Assembly: GCA_037783545.1 (NCBI GenBank)
Contig: JBBELK010000942.1
Location: 1-64,000, forward strand
DNA: 64,000 nt
Source: Henricia sp. BOLD:AAB3569
Taxonomy: Eukaryota > Echinodermata > Asteroidea > Spinulosida > Echinasteridae
Direction: 5' to 3'
The notes below the pieces were generated by a model that saw only the letters and a list, made by a program, of their open reading frames with translations, was not told where the DNA came from and did no database searches. Of the stretch, positions 49,350-62,462 are shown piece after piece (position 1 is the stretch's first letter; each line of letters opens with the position of its first letter). The translations under genes were made by a program, and so were the position numbers.

Positions 49350-52300
49350 GACAAGTGCGCAATATAGAGTGTTTGGAGCATGCAAAATTTGAAGTTCGTC
49401 GGAATATTATTTGACCTCCAAATTTGCCGACGTTTGGACCACACTTTGACCAAAATCCCGTCCCAAACTGGGCCGTGTCAACGACAGTCCGAAGGACTGA
49501 GCATGCGCACGAGTCAGGAATACACCAAAGAGGTGTGTACAGACAGCCACAGGTTGCGGGAGCATCCAGGAAGCGCCAACCCCTTTTTTTCTAAACTCTG
49601 AAATTTCTCTGCCATTTCCCGGAGAAAGTCTGTCAATTTTTTAGGACAAGTGCGCAATATAGAGTGTTTGGAGCATGCAAAATTTGAAGTTCGTCGGAAT
49701 ATTGTTTGACCTCCAAATTTGCCGACGTTTGGACCACACTTTGACCAAAATCCCGTCCCAAACTGGGCCATGTCAACGACAGTCCAAAGGACTGAGCATG
49801 CGCACGAGTCAGGAATACACCAAAGAGGTGTGTACAGACAGCCACAGGTTGCGGGAGCATCCAGAAGCGCCAACCCCTTTTTTTTCTAAACTCTGAAATT
49901 TCTCTGCCATTTCCCGGCGAAAGTCTGTCAATTTTTTAGGACAAGTGCGCAATATAGAGTGTTTGGAGCATGCAAAATTTGAAGTTCGTCGGAATATTTT
50001 TTGACCTCCAAATTTGCCGACGTTTGGACCACACTTTGACCAAAATCCCGTCCCAAACTGGGCCGTGTCAACGACAGTCCGAAGGACTGAGCATGCGCAC
50101 GAGTCAGGAATACACCAAAGAGGTGTGTACAGACAGCCACAGGTTGCGGGAGCATCCAGGAAGCGCCAACTCCTTTTTTTCTAAACTCTGAAATTTCTCT
50201 GCCATTTCCCGGCGAAAGTCTGTCAATTTTTTAGGACAAGTGCGCAATATAGAGTGTTTGGAGCATGCAAAATTTGAAGTTCGTCGGAATATTTTTTGAC
50301 CTCCAAATTTGCCGACGTTTGGACCACACTTTGACAAAAATCCCGTCCCAAACTGGGCCGTGTCAACGACAGTCCGAAGGACTGAGCATGCGCACGAGTC
50401 AGGAATACACCAAAGAGGTGTGTACAGACAGCCACAGGTTGCGGGAGCATCCAGGAAGCGCCAACCCCTTTTTTTTCTAAACTCTGAAATTTATCTGCCA
50501 TTTCCCGGCGAAAGTCTGTCAATTTGTTGGGACAAGTGCGCAATATAGAGTGTTTGGAGCATGCAAAATTTGAAATTGGTCGGAATATTGTTTGACCTCC
50601 AAATTTGCCGACGTTTGGACCACACTTTGACCAAAATCCCGTCCCAAACTGGGCCGTGTCAACGACAGTCCGAAGGACTGAGCATGCGCACGAGTCAGGA
50701 ATACACCAAAGAGGTGTGTACAGACAGCCACAGGTTGCGGGAGCATCCAGGAAGCGCCAACCCCTTTTTTTTCTAAACTCTGAAATTTCTCTGCATTTCC
50801 CGGCGAAAGTCTGTCAATTTTTTAGGACAAGTGCGCAATATAGAGTGTTTGGAGCATGCAAAATTTGAAGTTCGTCGGAATATTTTTTGACCTCCAAATT
50901 TGCCGACGTTTGGACCACACTTTGACCAAAATCCCGTCCCAAACTGGGCCGTGTCAACGACAGTCCGAAGGACTGAGCATGCGCACGAGTGAGGAATACA
51001 CCAAAGAGGTGTGTACAGACAGCCACAGGTTGCGGGAGCATCCAGGAAGCGCCAACCCCTTTTTTTTTAAACTCTGAAATTTCTCTGCCATTTCCCGGCG
51101 AAAGTCTGTCAATTTTTTAGGACAAGTGCGCAATATAGAGTGTTTGGAGCATGCAAAATTTGAAGTTCGTCTGAATATTTTTTGACCTCCAAATTTGGAC
51201 CACACTTTAACCAAAATCCCGTCCCAAACTGGGCCGTGTCAACGACAGTCCGAAGGACTGAGCATGCGCACGAGTCAGGAATACACCAAAGAGGTGTGTA
51301 CAGGCAGCCACAGGTTGCGGGAGCATCCTGGAAGCGCCAACCCCTTTTTTTTCTAAACTCTGAAATTTCTCTGCCATTTCCCGGCGAAAGTCTGTCATTT
51401 TTTTAGGACAAGTGCGCAATATAGAGTGTTTGGAGCATGCAAAATTTGAAGTTCGTCGGAATATTTTTTGACCTCCAAATTTGCCGACGTTTGAACCACA
51501 CTTTGACCAAAATCCCGTCCCAAACTGGGCCGTGTCAACGACAGTCCGAAGGACTGAGCATGCGCACGAGTCAGGAATACACCAAAGAGGTGTGTACAGA
51601 CAGCCACAGGTTGCGGGAGCATCCAGGAAGCGCCAACCCCTCTTTTTTCTAAACTCTGAAATTTCTCTGCCATTTCCCGGAGAAAGTCTGTCATTTTTTT
51701 AGGACAAGTGCGCAATATAGAGTGTTTGGAGCATGCAAAATTTGAAGTTCGTCGGAATATTTTTTGACCTCCAAATTTGCCGACGTTTGGACCACACTTT
51801 GACCAAAATCCCGTCCCAAACTGGGCCGTGTCACGACAGTCCGAAGGACTGAGCATGCGCACGAGTCAGGAATACACCAAAGAGGTGTGTACAGACAGCC
51901 ACAGGTTGCGGGAGCATCCAGGAAGCGCCAACCCCTTTTTTTTCTAAACTCTCAAATTTCTCTGCCATTTCCCGGCGAAAGTCTGTCATTTTTTTAGGAC
52001 AAGTGCGCAATATAGAGTGTTTGGAGCATGCAACATTTGAAGTTCGTCGGAATATTTTTTGACCTCCAAATTTGCCGATGTTTGAACCACACTTTGACCA
52101 AAATCCCGTCCCAAACTGGGCCGTGTCAACGACAGTCCGAAGGACTGAGCATGCGCACGAGTCGGGAATACACCAAAGAGGTGTGTACAGACAGCCACAG
52201 GTTGCGGGAGCATCCAGGAAGCGCCAACCCCTTTTTTTTTTAAACTCTGAAATTTCTCTGCCATTTCCCGGCGAAAGTCTGTCAATTTTTTAGGACAAGT

Positions 52301-53150
52301 GCGCAATATAGAGTGTTTGGAGCATGCAAAATTTGAAGTTCGTCGGAATATTTTTTGACCTCCAAATTTGCCGACGTTTGGACCACACTTTGACCAAAAT
52401 CCCGTCCCAAACTGGGCCGTGTCAACGACAGTCCGAAGGACTGAGCATGCGCACGAGTGAGGAATACACCAAAGAGGTGTGTACAGACAGCCACAGGTTG
52501 CGGGAGCATCCAGGAAGCGCCAACCCCTTTTTTTTTAAACTCTGAAATTTCTCTGCCATTTCCCGGCGAAAGTCTGTCAATTTTTTAGGACAAGTGCGCA
52601 ATATATTGTGTTTGGAGCATGCAAAATTTGAAGTTCGTCGGAATATTTTTTGACCTCCAAATTTGCCGACGTTTGGACCACACTTTGACCAAAATTCCGT
52701 CCCAAACTGGGCCGTGTCAACGACAGTCCGAAGGACTGAGCATGCGCACGAGTCAGGAATACACCAAAGAGGTGTGTACAGACAGCCACAGGTTGCGGGA
52801 GCATCCAGGAAGCGCCAACCCCTTTTTTTTCTAAACTCTGAAATTTCTCTGCCATTTCCCGGCGAAAGTCTGTCAATTTTTTAGGACAAGTGCGCAATAT
52901 AGAGTGTTTGGAGCATGCAAAATTTGAAGTTCGTCGGAATATTTTTTGACCTCCAAATTTGCCGACGTTTGGACCACACTTTGACCAAAATCCCGTCCCA
53001 AACTGGGCCGTGTCAACGACAGTCCGAAGGACTGAGCATGCGCACGAGTCAGGAATACACCAAAGAGGTGTGTACAGACAGCCACAGGTTGCGGGAGCAT
53101 CCAGGAAGCGCCAACCCCTTTTTTTCTAAACTCTGAAATTTCTCTGCCAT
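49350..53150. repeat. Right-hand higher-order unit, copy 1 (13 monomers)
   Basis: Anchors are 49380, 49675, 49970, 50265, 50561, 50856, 51151, 51437, 51732, 52028, 52324, 52619 and 52915. Diagnostics in order are ATTATTTGACC with GGAGAAAG; CCATGTC with TCCAAAGG; CCAACTCC; TTTGACAAAAATCC with TTTATCTGCC; ATTGTTTGACC; GTGAGG with TTTTTTAAAC; the 10-base-deleted monomer; GTTTGAACC with CCCCTCTTTTTTC; GTGTCACGACAG with CTCTCAAAT; GATGTTTGAACC with GTCGGGAATAC; GTGAGG; ATATTGTG with AAATTCCGTC; and consensus. The list recurs from 55835 without the monomers at 51151 and 51437. Confidence 0.82.
51161..51406. repeat. Monomer with a 10-base internal deletion
   Basis: AAATTTGGACC at 51191-51201 replaces the usual AAATTTGCCGACGTTTGGACC (given here as flanks AAATTTG and TTTGGACC around GCCGACG). 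The loss lies between two TTG triplets and shortens anchor spacing to 286. The same copy has GTCTGAATATT, CTTTAACCAAAA, CAGGCAGCC and CATCCTGGAAG. Close relatives sit at 63080 and 63363. Confidence 0.85.
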
Positions 53151-55834
53151 TTCCCGGTGAAAGTCTGTCAATTTTTTAGGACAAGTGCGCAATATAGAGT
53201 GTTTGGCGCATGCAAAATTTGAAGTCGTCGGAATATTTTTTGACCTCCAAATTTTCCGACGTTTGGACCACACTTTGACCAAAATCCCGTCCCAAACTGG
53301 GCCGTGTCAACGACAGTCCGAAGGACTGAGCATGCGCACGAGTCAGGAATACACCAAAGAGGTGTGTACAGACAGCCACAGGTTGCGGGAGCATCCAGGA
53401 AGCGCCAACCCCTTTTTTTTTCTAAACTCTGAAATTTCTCTGCCATTTCCCGGCGAAAGTCTGTCAATTTTTTAGGACAAGTGCGCAATATAGAGTGTTT
53501 AGAGCATGCAAAATTTGAAGTTCGTCGGAATATTTTTTGACCTCCAAATTTGCCGACGTTTGGACCACACTTTGACCAAATCCCGTTCCAAACTGGGCCA
53601 TGTCAACGACAGTCCAAAGGACTGAGCATGCGCACGAGTCAGGAATACACCAAAGAGGTGTGTACAGACAGCCACAGGTTGCGGGAGCATCCAGGAAGCG
53701 CCAACCCCTTTTTTTTCTAAACTCTGAAATTTCTCTGCCATTTCCCGGCGAAAGTCTGTCAATTTTTTAGGACAAGTGCGCAATATAGAGTGTTTGGAGC
53801 ATGCAAAATTTGAAGTTCGTCGGAATATTTTTTGACCTCCAAATTTGCCGACGTTTGGACCACACTTTGACCAAAATCCCGTCCCAAACTGGGCCGTGTC
53901 AACGACAGTCCGAAGGACTGAGCATGCGCACGAGTCAGGAATACACCAAAGAGGTGTGTACAGACAGCCACAGGTTGCGGGAGCATCCAGGAAGCGCCAA
54001 CCCCTTTTTTCTAAACTCTGAAATTTCTCTGCCATTTCCCGGCGAAAGTCTGTCAATTTTTTAGGACAAGTGCGCAATATAGAGTGTTTGGAGCATGCAA
54101 AATTTGAAGTTCGTCGGAATATTTTTTGACCTCCAAATTTGCCGACGTTTGGACCACACTTTGACCAAAATCCCGTCGCAAACTGGGCCGTGTCAACGAC
54201 AGTCCGAAGGACTGAGCATGCGCACGAGTCAGGAATACACCAAAGAGGTGTGTACAGACAGCCACAGGTTGCGGGAGCATCCAGGAAGCGCCAACCCCTT
54301 TTTTTTCTAAACTCTGAAATTTCTCTGCCATTTCCCGGCGAAAGTCTGTCAATTTTTTAGGACAAGTGCGCAATATAGAGTGTTTGGAGCATGCAAAATT
54401 TGAAGTTCGTCGGAATATTTTTTGACCTCCAAATTTGCCGACGTTTGGACCACACTTTGACCAAAATCCCGTCCCAAACTGGGCCGTGTCAACGACAGTC
54501 CGAAGGACTGAGCATGCGCACGAGTGAGGAATACACCAAAGAGGTGTGTACAGACAGCCACAGGTTGCGGGAGCATCCAGGAAGCGCCAACCCCTTTTTT
54601 TTTAAACTCTGAAATTTCTCTGCCATTTCCCGGCGAAAGTCTGTCAATTTTTTAGGACAAGTGCGCAATATAGAGTGTTTGGAGCATGCAAAATTTGAAG
54701 TTCGTCGGAATATTTTTTGACCTCCAAATTTGCCGACGTTTGGACCACACTTTGACCAAAATCCCGTCCCAAACTGGGCCGTGTCAACGACAGTCCGAAG
54801 GACTGAGCATGCGCACGAGTGAGGAATACACCAAAGAGGTGTGTACAGACAGCCACAGGTTGCGGGAGCATCCAGGAAGCGCCAACCCCTTTTTTTTTTA
54901 ACTCTGAAATTTCTCTGCCATTTCCCGGCGAAAGTCTGTCAATTTTTTAGGACAAGTGCGCAATATATTGTGTTTGGAGCATGCAAAATTTGAAGTTCGT
55001 CGGAATATTTTTTGACCTCCAAATTTGCCGACGTTTGGACCACACTTTGACCAAAATCCCGTCCCAAACTGGGCCGTGTCAACGACAGTCCGAAGGACTG
55101 AGCATGCGCACGAGTCAGAATACACCAAAGAGGTGTGTACAGACAGCCACAGGTTGCGGGAGCATCCAGGAAGCGCCAACCCCATTTTTTCTAAACTCTG
55201 AAATTTCTCTGCCATTTCCCGGCGAAAGTCTGTCAATTTTTTAGGACAAGTGCGCAATATAGAGTGTTTGAGCATGCAAAATTTGAAGTTCGTCGGAATA
55301 TTTGTTGACCTCCAAATTTGCCGACGTTTGGACCACACTTTGACCAAAATCCCGTCCCAAACTGGGCCATGTCAACAACAGTCCAAAGGACTGAGCATGC
55401 GCACGAGTCAGGAATACACCAAAGAGGTGTGTACAGACAGCCACAGGTTGCGGGAGCATCCAGGAAGCGCCAACCCCTTTTTTTTTAAACTCTGAAATTT
55501 CTCTGCCATTTCCCGGCGAAAGTCTGTCAATTTTTTAGGACAAGTGCGCAATATAGAGTGTTTGGAGCATGCAAAATTTGAAGTTCGTCGGAATATTTTT
55601 TGACCTCCAAATTTGCCGACGTTTGGACCACACTTTGTCCAAAATCCCGTCCCAAACTGGGCCGTGTCAACGACAGTCCGAAGGACTGAGCATGCGCACG
55701 AGTCAGGAATACACCAAAGAGGTGTGTACAGACAGCCACAGGTTGCGGGAGCATCCAGGAAGCGCCAACCCCTTTTTTTTCTAAACTCTGAAATTTCTCT
55801 GCCATTTCCCGGCGAAAGTCTGTCAATTTTTTAG
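53151..55834. repeat. Nine intervening monomers of mixed type
   Basis: Anchors are 53210, 53506, 53801, 54095, 54391, 54686, 54981, 55274 and 55569. The front copy has GTTTGGCGCATGC, GAAGTCGTCGG and AATTTTCCGACG. The copy at 53506 has GTTTAGAGC with CCGTTCC, CCATGTC and TCCAAAGG. Two successive GTGAGG/TTTTTTAAAC monomers (54391 and 54686) precede an ATATTGTG monomer (54981), echoing the 48789/49084 and 52324/52619 pairs. The copy at 55274 has GTTTGAGC and CAACAACAGTCC. No longer period is evident. Confidence 0.72.
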
Positions 55835-58800
55835 GACAAGTGCGCAATATAGAGTGTTTGGAGCATGCAAAATTTGAAGTTCGTCGGAATATTATTTGAC
55901 CTCCAAATTTGCCGACGTTTGGACCACACTTTGACCAAAATCCCGTCCCAAACTGGGCCGTGTCAACGACAGTCCGAAGGACTGAGCATGCGCACGAGTC
56001 AGGAATACACCAAAGAGGTGTGTACAGACAGCCACAGGTTGCGGAGCATCCAGGAAGCGCCAACCCCTTTTTTTCTAAACTCTGAAATTTCTCTGCCATT
56101 TCCCGGAGAAAGTCTGTCAATTTTTAGGACAAGTGCGCAATATAGAGTGTTTGAGCATGCAAAATTTGAAGTTCGTCGGAATATTTTTTGACCTCCAAAT
56201 TTGCCGACGTTTGGACCACACTTTGACCAAAATCCCGTCCCAAACTGGGCCATGTCAACGACAGTCCAAAGGACTGAGCATGCGCACGAGTCAGGAATAC
56301 ACCAAAGAGGTGTGTACAGACAGCCACAGGTTGCGGGAGCATCCAGGAAGCGCCAACCCCTTTTTTTTCTAAACTCTGAAATTTCTCTGCCATTTCCCGG
56401 CGAAAGTCTGTCAATTTTTTAGGACAAGTGCGCAATATAGAGTGTTTGGAGCATGCAAAATTTGAAGTTCGTCGAATATTTTTTGACCTCCAAATTTGCC
56501 GACGTTTGGACCACACTTTGACCAAAATCCCGTCCCAAACTGGGCCGTGTCAACGACAGTCCGAAGGACTGAGCATGCGCACGAGTCAGGAATACACCAA
56601 AGAGGTGTGTACAGACAGCCACAGGTTGCGGAGCATCCAGGAAGCGCCAACTCCTTTTTTTCTAAACTCTGAAATTTCTCTGCATTTCCCGGCGAAAGTC
56701 TGTCAATTTTTTAGGACAAGTGCGCAATATAGAGTGTTTGGAGCATGCAAAATTTGAAGTTCGTCGGAATATTTTTTGACCTCCAAATTTGCCGACGTTT
56801 GGACCACACTTTGACAAAAATCCCGTCCCAAACTGGGCCGTGTCAACGACAGTCCGAAGGACTGAGCATGCGCACGAGTCAGGAATACACCAAAGAGGTG
56901 TGTACAGACAGCCACAGGTTGCGGGAGCATCCAGGAAGCGCCAACCCTTTTTTTTCTAAACTCTGAAATTTATCTGCCATTTCCCGGCGAAAGTCTGTCA
57001 ATTTTTTAGGACAAGTGCGCAATATAGAGTGTTTGGAGCATGCAAAATTTGAAGTTCGTCGGAATATTGTTTGACCTCCAAATTTGCCGACGTTTGGACC
57101 ACACTTTGACCAAAATCCCGTCCCAAACTGGGCCGTGTCAACGACAGTCCGAAGGACTGAGCATGCGCACGAGTCAGGAATAACCAAAGAGGTGTGTACA
57201 GACAGCCACAGGTTGCGGGAGCATCCAGGAAGCGCCAACCCCTTTTTTTTCTAAACTCTGAAATTTCTCTGCATTTCCCGGCGAAAGTCTGTCAATTTTT
57301 AGGACAAGTGCGCAATATAGAGTGTTTGGAGCATGCAAAATTTGAAGTTCGTCGGAATATTTTTTGACCTCCAAATTTGCCGACGTTTGGACCACACTTT
57401 GACCAAAATCCGTCCCAAACTGGGCCGTGTCAACGACAGTTCGAAGGACTGAGCATGCGCACGAGTGAGGAATACACCAAAGAGGTGTGTAGCCACAGGT
57501 TGCGGGAGCATCCAGGAAGCGCCAACCCCTTTTTTTTTAAACTCTGAAATTTCTCTGCCATTTCCCGGCGAAAGTCTGTCAATTTTTTAGGACAAGTGCG
57601 CAATATAGAGTGTTTGGAGCATGCAAAATTTGAAGTTCGTCGGAATATTTTTTGACCTCCAAATTTGCCGACGTTTGGACCACACTTTGACCAAAATCCC
57701 GTCCCAAACTGGGCCGTGTCACGACAGTCCGAAGGACTGAGCATGCGCACGAGTCAGGAATACACCAAAGAGGTGTGTACAGACAGCCACAGGTTGCGGG
57801 AGCATCCAGGAAGCGCCAACCCCTTTTTTTTCTAAACTCTCAAATTTCTCTGCCATTTCCCGGCGAAAGTCTGTCATTTTTTTAGGACAAGTGCGCAATA
57901 TAGAGTGTTTGGAGCATGCAACATTTGAAGTTCGTCGGAATATTTTTTGACCTCCAAATTTGCCGATGTTTGAACCACACTTTGACCAAAATCCCGTCCC
58001 AAACTGGGCCGTGTCAACGACAGTCCGAAGGACTGAGCATGCGCACGAGTCGGGAATACACCAAAGAGGTGTGTACAGACAGCCACAGGTTGCGGGAGCA
58101 TCCAGGAAGCGCCAACCCCTTTTTTTTTTAAACTCTGAAATTTCTCTGCCATTTCCCGGCGAAAGTCTGTCAATTTTTTAGGACAAGTGCGCAATATAGA
58201 GTGTTTGGAGCATGCAAAATTTGAAGTTCGTCGGAATATTTTTTGACCTCCAAATTTGCCGACGTTTGGACCACACTTTGACCAAAATCCCGTCCCAAAC
58301 TGGGCCGTGTCAACGACAGTCCGAAGGACTGAGCATGCGCACGAGTGAGGAATACACCAAAGAGGTGTGTACAGACAGCCACAGGTTGCGGGAGCATCCA
58401 GGAAGCGCCAACCCCTTTTTTTTTTAAACTCTGAAATTTCTCTGCCATTTCCCGGCGAAAGTCTGTCAATTTTTTAGGACAAGTGCGCAATATATTGTGT
58501 TTGGAGCATGCAAAATTTGAAGTTCGTCGGAATATTTTTTGACCTCCAAATTTGCCGACGTTTGGACCACACTTTGACCAAAATTCCGTCCCAAACTGGA
58601 CCGTGTCAACGACAGTCCGAAGGACTGAGCATGCGCACGAGTCAGGAATACACCAAAGAGGTGTGTACAGACAGCCACAGGTTGCGGGAGCATCCAGGAA
58701 GCGCCAACCCTTTTTTTTCTAAACTCTGAAATTTCTCTGCCATTTCCCGGCGAAAGTCTGTCAATTTTTTAGGACAAGTGCGCAATATAGAGTGTTTGGA

Positions 58801-59050
58801 GCATGCAAAATTTGAAGTTCGTCGGAATATTTTTTGACCTCCAAATTTGCCGACGTTTGGACCACACTTTGACCAAAATCCCGTCCCAAACTGGGCCGTG
58901 TCAACGACAGTCCGAAGGACTGAGCATGCGCACGAGTCAGGAATACACCAAAGAGGTGTGTACAGACAGCCACAGGTTGCGGGAGCATCCAGGAAGCGCC
59001 AACCCCTTTTTTTCTAAACTCTGAAATTTCTCTGCCATTTCCCGGCGAAA
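55835..59050. repeat. Right-hand higher-order unit, copy 2, lacking two monomers
   Basis: Anchors 55865, 56157, 56452, 56745, 57040 and 57332 match 49380 to 50856 at offsets of 6476-6485. Anchors 57620, 57916, 58212, 58508 and 58803 match 51732 to 52915 at 5888-5889. The change in offset (about 590) means that the counterparts of 51151 and 51437 are absent here, or were inserted in copy 1. Differences include AAACTGGACCG near 58596, GTGTGTAGCCAC near 57490 (six bases lost) and several one-base indels. Confidence 0.8.
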
Positions 59051-59219
59051 GTCAACGACAGTCCGAAGGACTGAGCATGCGCACGAGTCGGGAATACACC
59101 AAAGAGGTGTGTACAGACAGCCACAGGTTGCGGGAGCATCCAGGAAGCGCCAACCCTTTTTTTTTTTAAACTCTGAAATTTCTCTGCCATTTCCCGGCGA
59201 AAGTCTGTCAATTTTTTAG
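59051..59219. repeat. Half-monomer formed by a 144-base deletion junction
   Basis: At 59048-59056 the 3' end of a consensus-type monomer (GGCGAAAGTC) runs directly into AACGACAG from the middle of another. Both parents contain GTCAA near this point (CTGTCAATTT and GTGTCAACGA), so the join falls in a short homology. The retained part carries GTCGGGAATAC and TTTTTTTAAAC, marking it as the 3' half of a 52028/57916-type monomer. The next monomers (59250 with GTGAGG, 59544 with ATATTGTG and AAATTCCGTC) repeat 58212 and 58508 at 1036-1038 bases. The event is therefore a 3.5-monomer duplication with an out-of-register join. Confidence 0.88.
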
Positions 59220-62200
59220 GACAAGTGCGCAATATAGAGTGTTTGGAGCATGCAAAATTTGAAGTTCGTCGGAATATTTTTTGACCTCCAAATTTGCCGA
59301 CGTTTGGACCACACTTTGACCAAAATCCCGTCCCAAACTGGGCCGTGTCAACGACAGTCCGAAGGACTGAGCATGCGCACGAGTGAGGAATACACCAAAG
59401 AGGTGTGTACAGACAGCCACAGGTTGCGGGAGCATCCAGAAGCGCCAACCCTTTTTTTTTTAAACTCTGAAATTTCTCTGCCATTTCCCGGCGAAAGTCT
59501 GTCAATTTTTTAGGACAAGTGCGCAATATATTGTGTTTGGAGCATGCAAAATTTGAAGTTCGTCGGAATATTTTTTGACCTCCAAATTTGCCGACGTTTG
59601 GACCACACTTTGACCAAAATTCCGTCCCAAACTGGGCCGTGTCAACGACAGTCCGAAGGACTGAGCATGCGCACGAGTCAGGAATACACCAAAGAGGTGT
59701 GTACAGACAGCCACAGGTTGCGGGAGCATCCAGGAAGCGCCAACCCCTTTTTTTTCTAAACTCTGAAATTTCTCTGCCATTTCCCGGCGAAAGTCTGTCA
59801 ATTTTTTTAGGACAAGTGCGCAATATAGAGTGTTTTGGAGCATGCAAAATTTGAAGTTCGTCGGAATATTTTTTGACCTCCAAATTTGCCGACGTTTGGA
59901 CCACACTTTGACCAAAATCCCGTCCCAAACTGGGCCGTGTCAACGACAGTCCGAAGGACTGAGCATGCGCACGAGTCAGGAATACACCAAAGAGGTGTGT
60001 ACAGACAGCCACAGGTTGCGGGAGCATCCAGGAAGCGCCAACCCCTTTTTTTCTAAACTCTGAAATTTCTCTGCCATTTCCGGCGAAAGTCTGTCAATTT
60101 TTTAGGACAAGTGCGCAATAGAGAGTGTTTGGAGCATGCAAAATTTGAAGTTCGTCGGAATATTTTTTGACCTCCAAATTTGCCGACGTTTGGACCACAC
60201 TTTGACCAAAATCCCGTCCCAAACTGGGCCATGTCAACGACAGTCCAAAGGACTGAGCATGCGCACGAGTCAGGAATACACCAAAGAGGTGTGTACAGAC
60301 AGCCACAGGTTGCGGGAGCATCCAGGAAACGCCAACCCTTTTTTTTCTAAACTCTGAAATTTCTCTGCCATTTCCCGGCGAAAGTCTGTCCATTTTTAGG
60401 ACAAGTGCGCAATATAGAGTGTTTGGAGCATGCAAAATTGAAGTTCGTCGGAATATTTTTTGACCTCCAAATTTGCCGACGTTTGGACCACACTTTGACC
60501 AAAATCCCGTCCCAAACTGGGCCGTGTCAACGACAGTCCGAAGGACTGAGCATGCGCACGAGTCAGGAATACACCAAAGAGGTGTGTACAGACAGCCACA
60601 GGTTGCGGGAGCATCCAGGAAGCGCCAACCCTTTTTTCTAAACTCTGAAATTTCTCTGCCATTTCCCGGAGAAAGTCTGTCAATTTTTTAGGACAAGTGC
60701 GCAATATAGAGTGTTTGGAGCATGCAAAATTTGAAGTTCGTCGGAATATTTTTTGACCTCCAAATTTGCCGACGTTTGGACCACACTTTGACCAAAATCC
60801 CGTCCCAAACTGGGCCATGTCAACGACAGTCCAAAGGACTGAGCATGCGCACGAGTCAGGAATACACCAAAGAGGTGTGTACAGACAGCCACAGGTTGCG
60901 GGAGCATCCAGGAAGCGCCAACCCCTTTTTTTTCTAACTCTGAAATTTCTCTGCCATTTCCCGGCGAAAGTCTGTCAATTTTTAGGACAAGTGCGCAATA
61001 TAGAGTGTTTGGAGCATGCAAAATTTGAAGTTCGTCGGAATATTTTTTGACCTCCAAATTTGCCGACGTTTGGACCACACTTTGACCAAAATCCCGTCCC
61101 AAACTGGGCCGTGTCAACGACAGTCCGAAGGACTGAGCATGCGCACGAGTCAGGAATACACCAAAGAGGTGTGTACAGACAGCCACAGGTTGCGGGAGCA
61201 TCCAGGAAGCGCCAACTCCTTTTTTTCTAAACTCTGAAATTTCTCTGCCATTTCCCGGCGAAAGTCTGTCAATTTTTTAGGACAAGTGCGCAATATAGAG
61301 TGTTTGGAGCATGCAAAATTTGAAGTTCGTCGAATATTTTTTGACCTCCAAATTTGCCGACGTTTGGACCCACACTTTGACAAAAATCCCGTCCCAAACT
61401 GGGCCGTGTCAACGACAGTCCGAAGGACTGAGCATGCGCACGAGTCAGGAATACACCAAAGAGGTGTGTACAGACAGCCACAGGTTGCGGGAGCATCCAG
61501 GAAGCGCCAACCCCTTTTTTTCTAAACTCTGAAATTTCTCTGCCATTTCCCGGCGAAAGTCTGTCAATTTTTTAGGACAATGTGCGCAATATAGAGTGTT
61601 TGGAGCATGCAAAATTGAAGTTTCGTCGGAATATTGTTTGACCTCCAAATTTGCCGACGTTTGGACCACACTTTGACCAAAATCCCGTCCCAAACTGGGC
61701 CGTGTCAACGACAGTCCGAAGGACTGAGCATGCGCACGAGTCACGAATACACCAAAGAGGTGTGTACAGACAGCCACAGGTTGCGGGAGCATCCAGGAAG
61801 CGCCAACCCCTCTTTTTTCTAAACTCTGAAATTTCTCTGCCATTTCCCGGAGAAAGTCTGTCATTTTTTTAGGACAAGTGCGCAATATAGAGTGTTTGGA
61901 GCATGCAAAATTTGAAGTTCGTCGGAATATTTTTTGACCTCCAAATTTGCCGACGTTTGGACCACACTTTGACCAAAATCCCGTCCATAACTGGGCCGTG
62001 TCACGACAGTCCGAAGGACTGAGCATGCGCACGAGTCAGGAATACACCAAAGAGGTGTGTACAGACAGCCACAGGTTGCGGGAGCATCCAGGAAGCGCCA
62101 ACCCCTTTTTTTTCTAAACTCTCAAATTTCTCTGCCATTTCCCGGCGAAAGTCTGTCATTTTTTTAGGACAAGTGCGCAATATAGAGTGTTTGGAGCATG

Positions 62201-62462
62201 CAAAATTTGAAGTTCGTCGGAATATTTTTTGACCTCCAAATTGGCCGATGTTTGAACCACACTTTGACCAAAATCCCTTCCCAAACTGGGCCGTGTCAAC
62301 GACAGTCCGAAGGACTGAGCATGCGCACGAGTCGGGAATACACCAAAGAGGTGTGTACAGACAGCCACAGGTTGCGGGAGCATCCAGGAAGCGCCAACCC
62401 CTTTTTTTCTAAACTCTGAAATTTCTCTGCCATTTCCCGGCGAAAGTCTGTAAATTTGTTAG
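59220..62462. repeat. Eleven monomers, partial and chimeric copies of the right-hand unit
   Basis: Anchors are 59250, 59544, 59842, 60136, 60430, 60722, 61016, 61311, 61607, 61903 and 62198. The copies at 61903 (GTGTCACGACAG, CTCTCAAAT) and 62198 (GATGTTTGAACC, GTCGGGAATAC) repeat 51732 and 52028. The copy at 61607 combines ATTGTTTGACC from the 50561 type with CCCCTCTTTTTTC and GGAGAAAG from the 51437 type. The copy at 61311 joins GTCGAATATT with TTTGACAAAAATCC. Two CCATGTC/TCCAAAGG monomers (60136 and 60722) flank one consensus monomer. Confidence 0.72.

Noticed and set aside
59014-60027. Long minus-strand reading frames as genes
   Set aside because: They are the same monomer read through in shifting frames, depend on single-base T-run changes, lack a recognisable domain, and overlap open frames on the other strand in every monomer. 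No start context or upstream signal distinguishes them.
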